Assembly: GCA_030683105.1 (NCBI GenBank)
Contig: JAUXMZ010000018.1
Location: forward strand, 1 to 40,407
Length of the DNA stretch: 40,407 nucleotides
Source of the DNA: Burkholderiales bacterium
GTDB lineage: Bacteria > Pseudomonadota > Gammaproteobacteria > Burkholderiales > SG8-41
Reading direction: 5' to 3'
Shown here: positions 15,898 through 24,241 of the stretch, one piece after another
Position numbering within the stretch: position 1 is the stretch's first letter
Layout: each line of letters begins with the position of its first letter
The notes under the pieces: generated by a model
The model's database searches: none
Seen by the model: only the letters and a program-made list of their open reading frames with translations
Told to the model about the DNA's origin: nothing
Position numbers and translations under genes: made by a program

Positions 15898-16284
15898 ATG
15901 GACGCGCTGAAAATCGGGATGAAGGAAACGCTGGAGTGGGAGGTCACGGAGAAACTCACCACCACGCGCGGTGATTACAAGGTGTTTTCCACGCCGTCGA
16001 TGTGCCTGTTTGCGGAAATGGCGGCGGCCCGGCTGGTGACCCCGCATCTCAAGGACGGCCAGGGCCAGGTCGGACTCACCGTCAATATTCGCCACATGGC
16101 GCCGACGCCCATCGGCAAACAGGTGCGCGCCGAAGTCGAATTGACCGGCATCGACCGCCGCAAACTCACCTTCAGGATCAACGTGTTTGACGATGTCGAG
16201 CAGGTCGGCGAGGTCGGGCACGAACGCTTCATCATCGACGTCGACAAATACACCGAGCGGCTGAAGAAAAAAATCGCGGGCTGA
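15898..16284 (+). CDS. FlK-like hot-dog acyl-CoA thioesterase
   Basis: A 128-aa single hot-dog domain. The fluoroacetyl-CoA thioesterase FlK uses Thr42, Glu50 and His76 with Gly69; here Thr32, Glu40, His66 and Gly59 occur with identical spacing (STPSMCLFAE ... GLTVNIRHMAPTPIG). This supports real thioesterase activity. Fluoroacetyl-CoA need not be the substrate, since close homologues of unknown specificity are widespread. The ATG follows a short leader after the inverted-repeat region, and the gene is convergent with the Bug receptor gene, 28 bp apart. Confidence 0.85.
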   Translation: MDALKIGMKETLEWEVTEKLTTTRGDYKVFSTPSMCLFAEMAAARLVTPHLKDGQGQVGLTVNIRHMAPTPIGKQVRAEVELTGIDRRKLTFRINVFDDVEQVGEVGHERFIIDVDKYTERLKKKIAG

Positions 16285-16312
16285 AACACAGGCGCCGCGC
16301 TACGGGGGCGGT

Positions 16313-17314
16313 TCAATCCACCTTCGCGCCGCTCGCCTTCACCACTTTCGTCCAAACGGCGATATCGTCGCGGATTATCTTGTCGAATTGTTCCGGCCTG
16401 TTCCCGGATATTTCCACGCTCTGATCGGCAAACTTTTCCCTGATGTCAGGCGCGGCGAGCGCCTTGAGCAGCGCCGCGTGCAACCGGTCAACGATAGGGC
16501 GCGGCGTGGCTGCCGGCACGAGCATGCCGTACCACGAGTTCGATTCGGTGCCTTTGATGCCGGATTCGGCCACCGTCGGCAGCGCCGGGAACGTGGACAC
16601 CCGTTTTTCGCTCGCTATGGCGATTGCGCGCAGGCGGCCGGCCTTCGCGAGCGGGGAGGCCACCACGGTAGTCGTGATCGTGAGCTGGGTTTCGCCGCTC
16701 ATCGTCGAGACCATCGCGGGTGAGGCGCCCTTGTATGGCACGTGCCGCATATCGAGGCCGGCGGTCACTTTCAGCAGTTCGGTGGCCAGGTGCAGTGGCG
16801 TCCCGTTGCCCGGTGACGAGTAGGTGATGTCCCCCGGCCTCGCCTTCGCCAGCCTGACCAGTTCGGAAATGGTTTTCACGGGCATTGAAGGATTGACCAG
16901 GATCACGTGCGGCACCACGCCGATCTGGGACACGGGCTGGAAATCCCTGACCGTGTCGTAAGGCAGCTTCGCGAACAGCGCGGCGTTGCTCGCGTGGCTC
17001 GAATAAGCCATCAGCACGGTATAGCCGTCGGGCGGGCTCTTGGCCACGTGATCCGTTCCGATGTTGCCGCTGGCGCCGACGCGGTTGTCGACGATCATCT
17101 GCTGGCCGAGCGCCTCGGCCAGTTTCGGCGCAAGCAGGCGGGTGATGGTATCGATGCCGCCGCCCGCCGGAAAGGCGACGACCAGCCGCACCGGTTTGGC
17201 CGGGTAGGCCTGGGCCTGCGCCGCGGGAGCCGCGGCGAGGCCGCCGGCGAGCAGCGCAAGGGCTGCGGCCGCTGCAATCAAACGACGTGGCGCGCGCAGT
17301 ACGCTCGTGTTCAT
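16313..17314 (-). CDS. Bug/TctC-family periplasmic solute receptor
   Basis: A 333-aa receptor with a signal peptide (LIAAAAALALLAGGLAAAPAAQAQA) and the family start YPAKPVRLVVAFPAGGGIDT. Also present are QQMIVDNRVGASGNIG and ADGYT-like PPDGYTVLMAYSS, which line the carboxylate-binding cleft. Bug proteins bind small carboxylates for tripartite tricarboxylate transport, but no tctA or tctB membrane gene is present, so this is an orphan receptor. A TctDE-like sensor pair lies 2 kb away. Confidence 0.93.
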   Translation of the reverse strand: MNTSVLRAPRRLIAAAAALALLAGGLAAAPAAQAQAYPAKPVRLVVAFPAGGGIDTITRLLAPKLAEALGQQMIVDNRVGASGNIGTDHVAKSPPDGYTVLMAYSSHASNAALFAKLPYDTVRDFQPVSQIGVVPHVILVNPSMPVKTISELVRLAKARPGDITYSSPGNGTPLHLATELLKVTAGLDMRHVPYKGASPAMVSTMSGETQLTITTTVVASPLAKAGRLRAIAIASEKRVSTFPALPTVAESGIKGTESNSWYGMLVPAATPRPIVDRLHAALLKALAAPDIREKFADQSVEISGNRPEQFDKIIRDDIAVWTKVVKASGAKVD

Positions 17315-17459
17315 TTCTGGACCCCCGTTTTCATGTCATGCGCATAGTATAGTGCCGAAAAATTATCCGGGCGTACATTTCCGGGCCGCCTGAGATAGAC
17401 TTTGTCCATGTCACCCGAAGGAGCAGGGGTTTGCCGAACCCGGCCTGTTTGATCGCTTC

Positions 17460-17960
17460 ATGCGCTATTCCAACACACTGATCGTCAGACCCGTGCGCAA
17501 CGGACAGGGCATCATCGCGCTGAAGCCGTTTGCGCCGGGCAAGGCCATATGCCGGATCCGCGGCAAAATCGTCACCGGCGACACCGTCTGGCGCTATTTT
17601 GACAGCGATCCCCGCCGCGGCGACAACTGCTTCCGCTATGATGCTGATCACTACCTCGATCCGGAAGGCGAGATCGGCGCCTACGCCAATCATTCGTGCC
17701 ATCCCAACTCCGGCGCGATCATGGCGGGGAACAGGCTGATGCTCAAGGCCATCCGGTCGATTGCAGTCGGCGACGAAATCACGCACGACTATTCCACGCT
17801 GTTGGGTGCGGACGACATCTGGAAAATGAAGTGCGCTTGCGGGGAACCGAATTGCCGCAGGGTCGTGCGCAACGTCAGCAGGCTGCCGGCCGGCGTGCTC
17901 GCCGGTTACACGGCGCTGGGGATTATTCCGGAATTCATATTGGCGACCCGATGTCCCTGA
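17460..17960 (+). CDS. SET-domain protein (possible lysine methyltransferase)
   Basis: A 166-aa protein. It contains NHSCHPNSG (residues 78-86), the SAM-binding and pseudoknot motif of SET methyltransferases; GDEITHDYS; and a post-SET-like zinc cluster, KCACGEPNCRR. An early GQGIIALKPFAPGKAI segment matches the usual N-terminal SET strand. Such stand-alone SET proteins occur in bacteria and could modify a protein lysine; the target is unknown. It is divergent from the Bug receptor gene and ends before a strong terminator at 18022. Confidence 0.85.
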   Translation: MRYSNTLIVRPVRNGQGIIALKPFAPGKAICRIRGKIVTGDTVWRYFDSDPRRGDNCFRYDADHYLDPEGEIGAYANHSCHPNSGAIMAGNRLMLKAIRSIAVGDEITHDYSTLLGADDIWKMKCACGEPNCRRVVRNVSRLPAGVLAGYTALGIIPEFILATRCP

Positions 17961-18021
17961 GGCTCGCGGTTTATCCGGGAAAACGCCTCGCAGGGTTGCG
18001 CCGGCGCCGCCCTGCGGCCTG

Positions 18022-18049
18022 AAAGTGCAAGGCGCTCACCTTGCACTTT
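18022..18049 (+). terminator. Rho-independent terminator, probably bidirectional
   Basis: AAAGTGCAAGG (18022-18032) pairs with CCTTGCACTTT (18039-18049) around a 6-nt loop and is followed by T residues. The A-run at its other side would serve the leftward terC transcript. It lies between the convergent SET-domain and TerC genes. Confidence 0.75.
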
Positions 18050-18150
18050 TCTCTGCGACGATCGCTTGCTTACCGCAAGAACCCAGGGAGGTTATGGCAA
18101 CCCTCCTTGGCATCACGGCCCGATGCAGCCTGCCTGAAAGACTGACAGCA

Positions 18151-19020
18151 TCAGGTCTTTCGCCGCCGTAACCGCCCGCTGATCGGCCGCAGGATCCGGA
18201 ACGCCGTCTTGCCGTAGGACGCTGCGAAATCGCGGGTGCCGTCCGGCAGTGTGCGCCAGAGGCGGTGCACCCAGTGGTAGCCCGGAGGCGCCGGCTCCTC
18301 CTTCTCCTCGGGCAAGGCAACCTGGCCTTTGGGCAGTTTGTTCAGCCTGGCGAATTTAGCCGCAGCCATGGACTTGCCGATTGCAACAACCATCACCGCG
18401 CCCAGCGCCGGAGCAAAGGTATGCAGCAACGGCGCCTGGCCGTCTACCCAGCCGCTGATGGCGGGATCGGAAATCAGCATCTCGGCGGCCACCCAGCCCA
18501 GTATGCCGCCACCCGCAGTGATGATGATCGGGAAGCGGTTCATCAGTTTCAGGATGAACGTGCTGCCGTAGATGATCAGCGGGATGCTGACCGCCAGCCC
18601 GATGATCAGCAACACAACGTCGCCCTTGGCCGCGGCGGCGACACCGAGCACATTGTCGAGGCTCATGATGAAGTCGGCGACGACGATGGTCTTGATCGCC
18701 TTCCACAGATGGGCGTGGCCGTCGATCTCCTCTTCGGCCTCGTCCGGTACCAGCATCTGGATGCCGATGTAGCCCAGCAGCACCGCGCCGACCAGCTTCA
18801 GGTACGGCAGGTCGAGCAGCATTACCGCAAAAAACGTCAGCACGATGCGCAGGAAAATCGCGCCGAAACTGCCAAAGAAAATGGCTTGTTTCTGCTGGCG
18901 CGGCGGCAGCGCGCGGCTGGCCATCGCGATGACCACGGCGTTGTCGCCGCTCAGCACGATGTTGATCATCATGATCTGACCCAGCGTCACCCAGAAAAAC
19001 GAACTGAAAAGCATCTCCAT
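18151..19020 (-). CDS. TerC-family integral membrane protein
   Basis: A 289-aa protein with about seven membrane segments and the family's acidic intramembrane motifs, LSGDNAVVIAMA (24-35) and DFIMSLDNVLGVAAA. TerC proteins (YjbE/Alx type) are linked to metal-ion, often Mn2+, export or to co-translational metalation of secreted proteins. The last 75 residues form a charged cytosolic tail (LPEEKEEPAPPGYHWVH, ending SGRLRRRKT), longer than in many members. GGAGGAG precedes the ATG. I looked for the Mn2+ (yybP-ykoY) riboswitch upstream and did not find it. Confidence 0.9.
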   Translation of the reverse strand: MEMLFSSFFWVTLGQIMMINIVLSGDNAVVIAMASRALPPRQQKQAIFFGSFGAIFLRIVLTFFAVMLLDLPYLKLVGAVLLGYIGIQMLVPDEAEEEIDGHAHLWKAIKTIVVADFIMSLDNVLGVAAAAKGDVVLLIIGLAVSIPLIIYGSTFILKLMNRFPIIITAGGGILGWVAAEMLISDPAISGWVDGQAPLLHTFAPALGAVMVVAIGKSMAAAKFARLNKLPKGQVALPEEKEEPAPPGYHWVHRLWRTLPDGTRDFAASYGKTAFRILRPISGRLRRRKT

Positions 19021-19166
19021 GCGGCACTCCTCCTGTCATGAGAGCGGCATTGCGCCGCAGACTTTAACGGGAGAGAGGATACCGACGCGACCTTACAGCC
19101 GCCCCTAGCCGGCATGACGGTCCGATTACCCGAAGATGAACGGAAGCTTACAAGAACGGACGCGGC

Positions 19167-20570
19167 TCAGGCCGGCGGCGCCGGCGGCAGCAACACACTG
19201 AACGTATTGCCGATGCCATCGGTGGTGTCATCGCGTAACGTGATTTGGCCGCGATGCAATCGGGCGATTTCCTGTGCGATCGCCAGGCCCAACCCGCTGC
19301 CGTCCTGCCCGCTGCCGAGCAGCCGGTGGAAACGTTCGAACACTCGTAGGCGCTCTTCCGGCGGAATGCTGGGGCCGTCGTCATTGACATCGACGGCCGG
19401 CGGCGTTGCACTGACGTGTACCGTGATACGTCCGCCGTCGCGACTGTAGCGCACTGCGTTGTCGAGCAGATTGTCGAGCAACTCGCGCAGCCGCACCGCA
19501 TCGCCCGACACCATTACCGGGCGACCCGCGTCCTCGAACCCGAGATCGATATGTCTTTTCAGCGCCTCCGGCACCCAGCCCATCGCGACATCCAGCGCCA
19601 GCGCGTTCAGATCCAGCGGCGCCAGCGTTACCGCGCGCACCGCGTCCGGCTCGTTACGCGCCAGCGACAGCAACTGCGACACCAGCCGCGACAGGCGTTC
19701 CAGCCTGGGATAAATCTGCTGCAGAGATTCGCGCATGCGCTGCGGGTCGGTTTCGCGCAGCGCCACCTCGAACTGGGTTTTGAGCGCGGCCATCGGCGTC
19801 TTCAACTGGTGCGCAGCATCCGATACGAAGCGGCTTTCCAATGTCAGCACCCGGTCGAGCCGGGCCAGCAGTTCGTTGATCGACTGCAGCAGCGGGCTGA
19901 CCTCGCCGGGCACATTGTCGGTGGCGACCGGACTGTGGTCACGGTCGGAGCGTGACGCCACTGCGCGCTGCAGGCGCTGCAGCGGCGCGAGCCCACGCAC
20001 CACGCCGATCCAGACCACGATGCAAGCGAGCACGATCAGCAACACCTGCGGCAACACCACGCTCAGCAGTATCTCGCGTGTCAGCTCATTGCGTTTGACC
20101 TTGGTTTCTGCGACGCGCACGACTGCGCCGCCGCGGCCTGTGGCCAGGTCAGGCTCATGCTGCAGTTCAACGATACGCACCGGCTCCCCGGCGATAATGC
20201 CGTCGTAAAGCACTTGAGGCATGCGTTGTCCGGCGGCTTCGTCATAAGCCGGCCTGATTGGTTCACCGTCGATGCGCCGGCCATCGGCAGTGGTTACCTC
20301 GTAATGGATGCGGTCGACCGGATCGACCAGCAGTACCCGCCGCGCTTCCTGCGGCATATCCAGCGCCAGGCCGCCATTCGCGCCGCGCAGGTACAAAGAC
20401 ACCTCGCGCGCAATCTCGACCAGCGTGCGGTCGTGTGCACGCTGCGAGAAATTCAGCGCCACCCAGTAGCTGACGAAAGTGTTTGCCGTCAGCAAAGCGA
20501 ACAGCGGCACCAGTAGCCATGCCAGCAGCTGCGTGCGCAGCAGCGGATGCCTAGTCGCCGCCGCTTCCAC
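19167..20570 (-). CDS. TctE-like sensor histidine kinase
   Basis: A 467-aa kinase. Membrane segments lie at about 11-33 and 167-189 around a periplasmic 2CSK_N-type sensor domain; a HAMP-like linker follows (GLAPLQRLQRAV). The H-box is SDAAHQLKTPMAALK with the phosphorylated His at 254, the N-box is LLDNLLDNAVRYS, and the G-boxes are DDGPSIPPEERLRVFERF and GSGLGLAIAQEIA. It starts with GTG at 20570, inside the last 20 bp of the response regulator gene, so translation is probably coupled. TctE kinases sense tricarboxylates in other bacteria; the ligand here is unknown. Confidence 0.92.
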   Translation of the reverse strand: MEAAATRHPLLRTQLLAWLLVPLFALLTANTFVSYWVALNFSQRAHDRTLVEIAREVSLYLRGANGGLALDMPQEARRVLLVDPVDRIHYEVTTADGRRIDGEPIRPAYDEAAGQRMPQVLYDGIIAGEPVRIVELQHEPDLATGRGGAVVRVAETKVKRNELTREILLSVVLPQVLLIVLACIVVWIGVVRGLAPLQRLQRAVASRSDRDHSPVATDNVPGEVSPLLQSINELLARLDRVLTLESRFVSDAAHQLKTPMAALKTQFEVALRETDPQRMRESLQQIYPRLERLSRLVSQLLSLARNEPDAVRAVTLAPLDLNALALDVAMGWVPEALKRHIDLGFEDAGRPVMVSGDAVRLRELLDNLLDNAVRYSRDGGRITVHVSATPPAVDVNDDGPSIPPEERLRVFERFHRLLGSGQDGSGLGLAIAQEIARLHRGQITLRDDTTDGIGNTFSVLLPPAPPA

Positions 20571-21237
20571 TCGGCTTCTCGATCAGATAGCCCATGCCGC
20601 GCACCGTGGTAATGGTCACGCCGGAAGACTCGAGCTTCTTGCGCAGGCGGTGGATGAATACCTCGACCACGTTGCTGGAGGACACATCCTCCCAGCCATA
20701 GAGATGATCGACGATTTGCTGTTTGGTGACGACCTTGCCTTCGCGCAACAGCAGCAGCTCGATTACTGCCAGCTCGCGCAGCGACAGGTCCATCGGCTGG
20801 TCGTCGAGATAGAGCCTGCGGCCCGCCATGTCGAGCCGCAGGCGGCCATGGACCAGATCTGAGGAACCCGCGCTCGAATGCGCGCGGCGGATCAGCGCGC
20901 GCACCCGCGCCTCGAGTTCGGACAGGCGGAAGGGCTTGGTCAGATAATCGTCGGCGCCGAGGTCGAGCCCGGTCACCAGATCCTCCAGCGCGTCGTTCAC
21001 CGTCAGCATCAACACCGGCACGGTCGAGCGCCGCGCACGCAGCCGCCGCAACACCTCGAAACCATCGATCTGCGGCAGGCCCACGTCGAGCAGCACCAGG
21101 TCGTACTTCTCGGTGGCCAGCGCGCGATCAGCCTCTGCGCCGTCGCGCGCGCAATCGACCGAGTGGGCGGACTGGGTCAGCGCCCGCATCACCGCCTCGG
21201 CCAGCATCATGTCGTCTTCAACCAGCAGGATGCGCAC
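20551..21237 (-). CDS. TctD-like OmpR-family response regulator
   Basis: A 228-aa regulator with a receiver domain (MRILLVEDDMMLAEAV, phosphoacceptor Asp51 in LVLLDVGLP, conserved Lys101 in YLTKPF) and an OmpR winged helix (DLSLRELAVIELLLLREGKV, NVVEVFIHRLRKKLE, TTVRGMGYLIEKP). It is the partner of the overlapping kinase gene. The pair has no transport genes beside it; the nearest plausible target is the Bug receptor at 16313-17314 (inference). Confidence 0.93.
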   Translation of the reverse strand: MRILLVEDDMMLAEAVMRALTQSAHSVDCARDGAEADRALATEKYDLVLLDVGLPQIDGFEVLRRLRARRSTVPVLMLTVNDALEDLVTGLDLGADDYLTKPFRLSELEARVRALIRRAHSSAGSSDLVHGRLRLDMAGRRLYLDDQPMDLSLRELAVIELLLLREGKVVTKQQIVDHLYGWEDVSSSNVVEVFIHRLRKKLESSGVTITTVRGMGYLIEKPSGSGGD

Positions 21238-21558
21238 GACGTTTCCTTAAAAAACCGGCGCAGGTGGTGCGGGGCGCGAATAAAGTGTACCGGAATTCAT
21301 GGGCTGTGATTCAAGAGCTTCCGGCTCGTTGTTCGAGCCCGGCATTAAACAGGTAGCCGGGTGCCTGGCGCAGCAGCCGTCGATTATAAAACATTTTGAT
21401 AAATTTAAAGATCGCGGCCCTGGCCTTGTGAAGGGCAAGCGCATCGTCAAGCGTCTGAGACGCCTTTATGCTGCGATCTTATATTGCAGGATCAATGTCT
21501 TTGCGGTTTTTACCCATCACCAGTCACTAATCACGGCAAAGCGAGCAGTGAGCAAGCT
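21238..21558. other. Spacer without a gene
   Basis: A 321-bp spacer between the response regulator start and the hemerythrin gene end. It holds AT-rich stretches near 21382-21410 and 21480-21500 and a heptad tract at 21514-21534. The leader of the regulator gene must lie here, but I see no convincing -35/-10 pair. Confidence 0.5.
21514..21534 (-). repeat. Heptad tract (3 units)
   Basis: CCATCAC, CAGTCAC and TAATCAC in a row; on the minus strand this is three GTGANNN units. It begins 24 bp past the stop of the leftward hemerythrin gene, in that gene's sense orientation. Confidence 0.7.
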
Positions 21559-22113
21559 TTAACCCCGCGCCTCCCGCTCCAGACCCTCGAGCATGGCGAG
21601 ATACTTTTCGTGCACGCCGGCGCCGGTATCCTCGCGCTCGACCCGTTCGAAGTCCGCAGTCAGTTGGTCGCGGGCCTCGCCCTGGATCACCTGGTCCGCC
21701 ATCCGGAACAGGATCATGTCCTCCTTGTGGATGTGCGTCCGCAGCAGCGCCACATAGCCGCGAGCGTTTTGCGTCACCGCGGCCTTGGCCGTATCGTCTC
21801 CGCTTTGCAGACCCTCTGCCGCCTCGCGCATGGCTTTGGTGAACGCCCTGCCCTGATCGTGTTCGTAAAGCATCATGTTGACCGGCCCGCCATCGCGCGG
21901 CATGCCGGCGGCGATCAGCGCGGGAAACAGGTAACCTTCTTCCTTGCGATGGTGGCAGCCGTCGGCAAAACCCTTGATGAACTCCGCGGCCTCGATGAAA
22001 AATCCGGGCCGCACGGCCTTGCCGGAGTCGAGGCTATCCGCGGCGAGATCGAGGCTGTCGAGCATGCGCTCGATCAGGCGATGCTCCCCCATGAGCATGT
22101 CGGTGGCTTCCAT
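21559..22113 (-). CDS. Hemerythrin-like protein
   Basis: A 184-aa four-helix protein with the di-iron ligand pattern: His11 in MGEHRLIE, CHHRKEE with His54/His55 and Glu58, His85 in LYEHDQG, and THIHKED with His127/His129 and Glu131. Such single-domain bacterial hemerythrins bind O2 or NO or act in iron or redox stress. It stands alone, convergent with nothing and divergent from the SMP-30 gene. The C-terminal 40 residues are charged and helical beyond the domain. Confidence 0.9.
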   Translation of the reverse strand: MEATDMLMGEHRLIERMLDSLDLAADSLDSGKAVRPGFFIEAAEFIKGFADGCHHRKEEGYLFPALIAAGMPRDGGPVNMMLYEHDQGRAFTKAMREAAEGLQSGDDTAKAAVTQNARGYVALLRTHIHKEDMILFRMADQVIQGEARDQLTADFERVEREDTGAGVHEKYLAMLEGLEREARG

Positions 22114-22310
22114 TTCACGGCTCCAGTATTGGGCAAGGCGGCATTATCGCCCCGCGAAACGCGATACTCTCGCAGACACCGAAAAACAAACCATGATGCA
22201 GATCAAGAAATCTTCGCGCGGAGCCGATCCCGTCATTGAATTCCCGGTCCTGCGCCTTATCGCTTAAAATGCCGCTTTCCCTTTCGTGTCATTGTGGAGT
22301 CAGCGCCGTC

Positions 22311-23213
22311 ATGCAGTGGAAATTCGAATTGTTGTTGAAGCCCATGGGCATACGCCTCACCGAAGGCCCGGTGTGGGACGGCGAGCACCTGCTGTTCACG
22401 CACATTCACGCCAACTGCATCAAGCGCTACGACCTGAAAACCGGCGCAATCACCGAAGCGCGCGGCGGCACCAACCGCACCAACGGGCTGGCGTTCGACG
22501 CTGCGGGGCGGCTCTACGGTTGCTGCTCCGGCGGACGCGCGCTGCTGCGTTTTGATGCCGACGGCAAGAACACCGTGCTCGTCGATCGCGTCGACGGCAA
22601 GAAGCTCAACACCCCCAACGATCTCGCGATCGACCGCAAGGGCCGCATCTGGTTCACCAATCCGTGGAACGAAGGCAACGTCGATGCGACCGAGAAAGAA
22701 GAACTCGACAACCGCTCGGTGATCCGCTGCGATCCGCAGCCGGACGGCACTTACACCGCGATGCGCGTCACTTTCGATACGACACAGCCCAACGGCATTC
22801 TGGTATCGCAGGATCAGAACACGCTCTACGTCGCCGAGAGCAGCTTTACCCGGGGCATCGGCCGTGAACTGCGCGCCTACCCGATCCGCGACGACGGCAG
22901 CCTGGGCACTTACACCACGCTTTTCACCTGGGGCGAAGACCACAAGGGCGTGCATCGCGGCATCGACGGCATGTGCCTCGACGCGGACGGCAACATCGTC
23001 GCCACCGCCGGCTGGAATGTGAGCGGCGCAGGCCCGATGATCTATGTGTTCTCGCCGGCCGGTCGCGTGCTTGAGACGCATCCGGTGCCCGCCATCCAGC
23101 CGACCAACTGCTGCTTCGGCGGCCCCGATCTCAGCACGCTGTTCGTCACCACCACGCAGGGCCATCTGTTCAAGGCCCAGACGAAGCGCGTGGGCTGGGC
23201 GATGTATCCCTGA
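22311..23213 (+). CDS. SMP-30/gluconolactonase-family lactonase
   Basis: A 300-aa six-bladed propeller. The metal ligands expected of the family are in place: Glu18 in IRLTEGPVWDG, Asn in NTPNDLAIDRKGRIWFTN, and Asp in HRGIDGMCLDADGN. The ATG at 22311 sits directly before the conserved start; an upstream in-frame start at 22236 adds 25 atypical residues. These enzymes open sugar or aliphatic lactones. It heads a rightward three-gene set with a VOC protein (27 bp later) and a hydroxyacid dehydrogenase-like enzyme, suggesting a small catabolic pathway (inference). Confidence 0.9.
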   Translation: MQWKFELLLKPMGIRLTEGPVWDGEHLLFTHIHANCIKRYDLKTGAITEARGGTNRTNGLAFDAAGRLYGCCSGGRALLRFDADGKNTVLVDRVDGKKLNTPNDLAIDRKGRIWFTNPWNEGNVDATEKEELDNRSVIRCDPQPDGTYTAMRVTFDTTQPNGILVSQDQNTLYVAESSFTRGIGRELRAYPIRDDGSLGTYTTLFTWGEDHKGVHRGIDGMCLDADGNIVATAGWNVSGAGPMIYVFSPAGRVLETHPVPAIQPTNCCFGGPDLSTLFVTTTQGHLFKAQTKRVGWAMYP

Positions 23214-23240
23214 ACTTAAGACCCATACACCGGAGCGAGC

Positions 23241-24128
23241 ATGTTTACCCGTATCGACCATGTAATGATCTGCGTGCCCGACCTGGCGCGCGGCATCGAG
23301 CAATACCACAAGCTGGGATTCAACATCTATCCGGGCGGCGCGCATCCCGGCAAGGGCACCCACAACGCCATCGCCTTCCTGCAGGACGATTACGTCGAGC
23401 TGCTGGCGATCCGCGATCCGGCCGAGCATCAGGCGGCGAGCGGCCCCCGCAACCCGGGCGCCGGGCTGGCAGACTTCATCGCGGCGGGCGGCGGCATACG
23501 CTACATCGTGCTGCAGAGCGACGACCTGGCGGCGGACGTGGCCGCGATGCGCAAACGCGGCGTCGATGTGGGCGATGCGACCGAAGGCGGCAGAGTCGCG
23601 CCGACCGGACAGGAGCTGCGCTGGAAAGTCGCGCTGCTGGGCCCGAAGAACCCGCTGCCGATTTTCTTTATCCAGCATCTGACGCCGGTTGAAGCGCGCC
23701 GCAAGCAGGCGCCGGTCGCCGGCACCCACCCCAATGGTGTCTTCAAGCTCGAGCGCGCCTACATCGTGACGCACGATGCCGCGAAGGACGCGGCAATATA
23801 CGCCAACGTGCTCGGCCTGCCCCAGCCGCCGATGGAACGCGGCATGGTGATCATGTCGGACATGACGGTGTTCAAGGTCGGTCCCACGGGCCTGGGCATC
23901 GCCCAGCCCTATGCGCCCGGTCCGGGTGCCGATGCGCTGGCAAGCCGCGGGCCCGGACCGTTCCAGGCCTTGTATCGCACCACCAGCATGGGTGCGGCCG
24001 CCCGCTGGATGCAGGAGCAAGGCATGCCGCCGCTCGCACGCGGCGTGCGCAACACCGGCGAGCACGCAATGCTCGCGACACCTGCCGAGGCCTGCGGCGC
24101 GTATATCGGGTTCGTGGGGCCGGAGTGA
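23241..24128 (+). CDS. VOC-superfamily protein (glyoxalase-like domain)
   Basis: A 295-aa protein whose N-terminal half is a glyoxalase-like module: MFTRIDHVMICVPDLARGIEQY with the metal-site His7, then YVELLAI with the matching Glu. A second, weaker module begins with FKLERAYIVTHDAAKDAAIYANVLGLP. Two-module VOC proteins include dioxygenases, isomerases and lyases, so the reaction cannot be named. It sits between the lactonase and the dehydrogenase genes, with GGAGCGAGC before the ATG. A heptad tract begins at its stop codon. Confidence 0.85.
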   Translation: MFTRIDHVMICVPDLARGIEQYHKLGFNIYPGGAHPGKGTHNAIAFLQDDYVELLAIRDPAEHQAASGPRNPGAGLADFIAAGGGIRYIVLQSDDLAADVAAMRKRGVDVGDATEGGRVAPTGQELRWKVALLGPKNPLPIFFIQHLTPVEARRKQAPVAGTHPNGVFKLERAYIVTHDAAKDAAIYANVLGLPQPPMERGMVIMSDMTVFKVGPTGLGIAQPYAPGPGADALASRGPGPFQALYRTTSMGAAARWMQEQGMPPLARGVRNTGEHAMLATPAEACGAYIGFVGPE

Positions 24129-24177
24129 GTGAAGGGTGAAGAGTGAAGGGTGAAGAGTGAGGGGTGAAGAGTGAGCC
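24129..24177 (+). repeat. Heptad tract (7 units of GTGANNN)
   Basis: GTGAAGG, GTGAAGA, GTGAAGG, GTGAAGA, GTGAGGG, GTGAAGA and GTGAGCC follow without gaps. They begin right after the stop codon of the VOC gene, which itself lies in a partial GTGA unit (24125-24128). Three further heptads of another kind (GCTTACT, GCTGACC, GCTCATT) lie at 24204-24224. Confidence 0.85.
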
Positions 24178-24241
24178 GTCAAAGTCAGGTCGGAGGGTTT
24201 CCCGCTTACTGCTGACCGCTCATTAACAGGGGGATGAAATC

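Noticed and set aside
19021-19110. Possible Mn2+ (yybP-ykoY) riboswitch before the TerC gene
   Set aside because: TerC genes often have one, but the conserved loop sequences are not present; only a small GCGGC/GCCGC hairpin is seen.
22193-22267. 24-codon plus-strand frame before the SMP-30 gene
   Set aside because: No ribosome-binding site and no recognisable sequence; it lies in the leader region.
22257-24182. 641-codon open frame on the minus strand across the lactonase and VOC genes
   Set aside because: It spans two recognised plus-strand genes and runs into the heptad tract; composition is that of a shadow frame.
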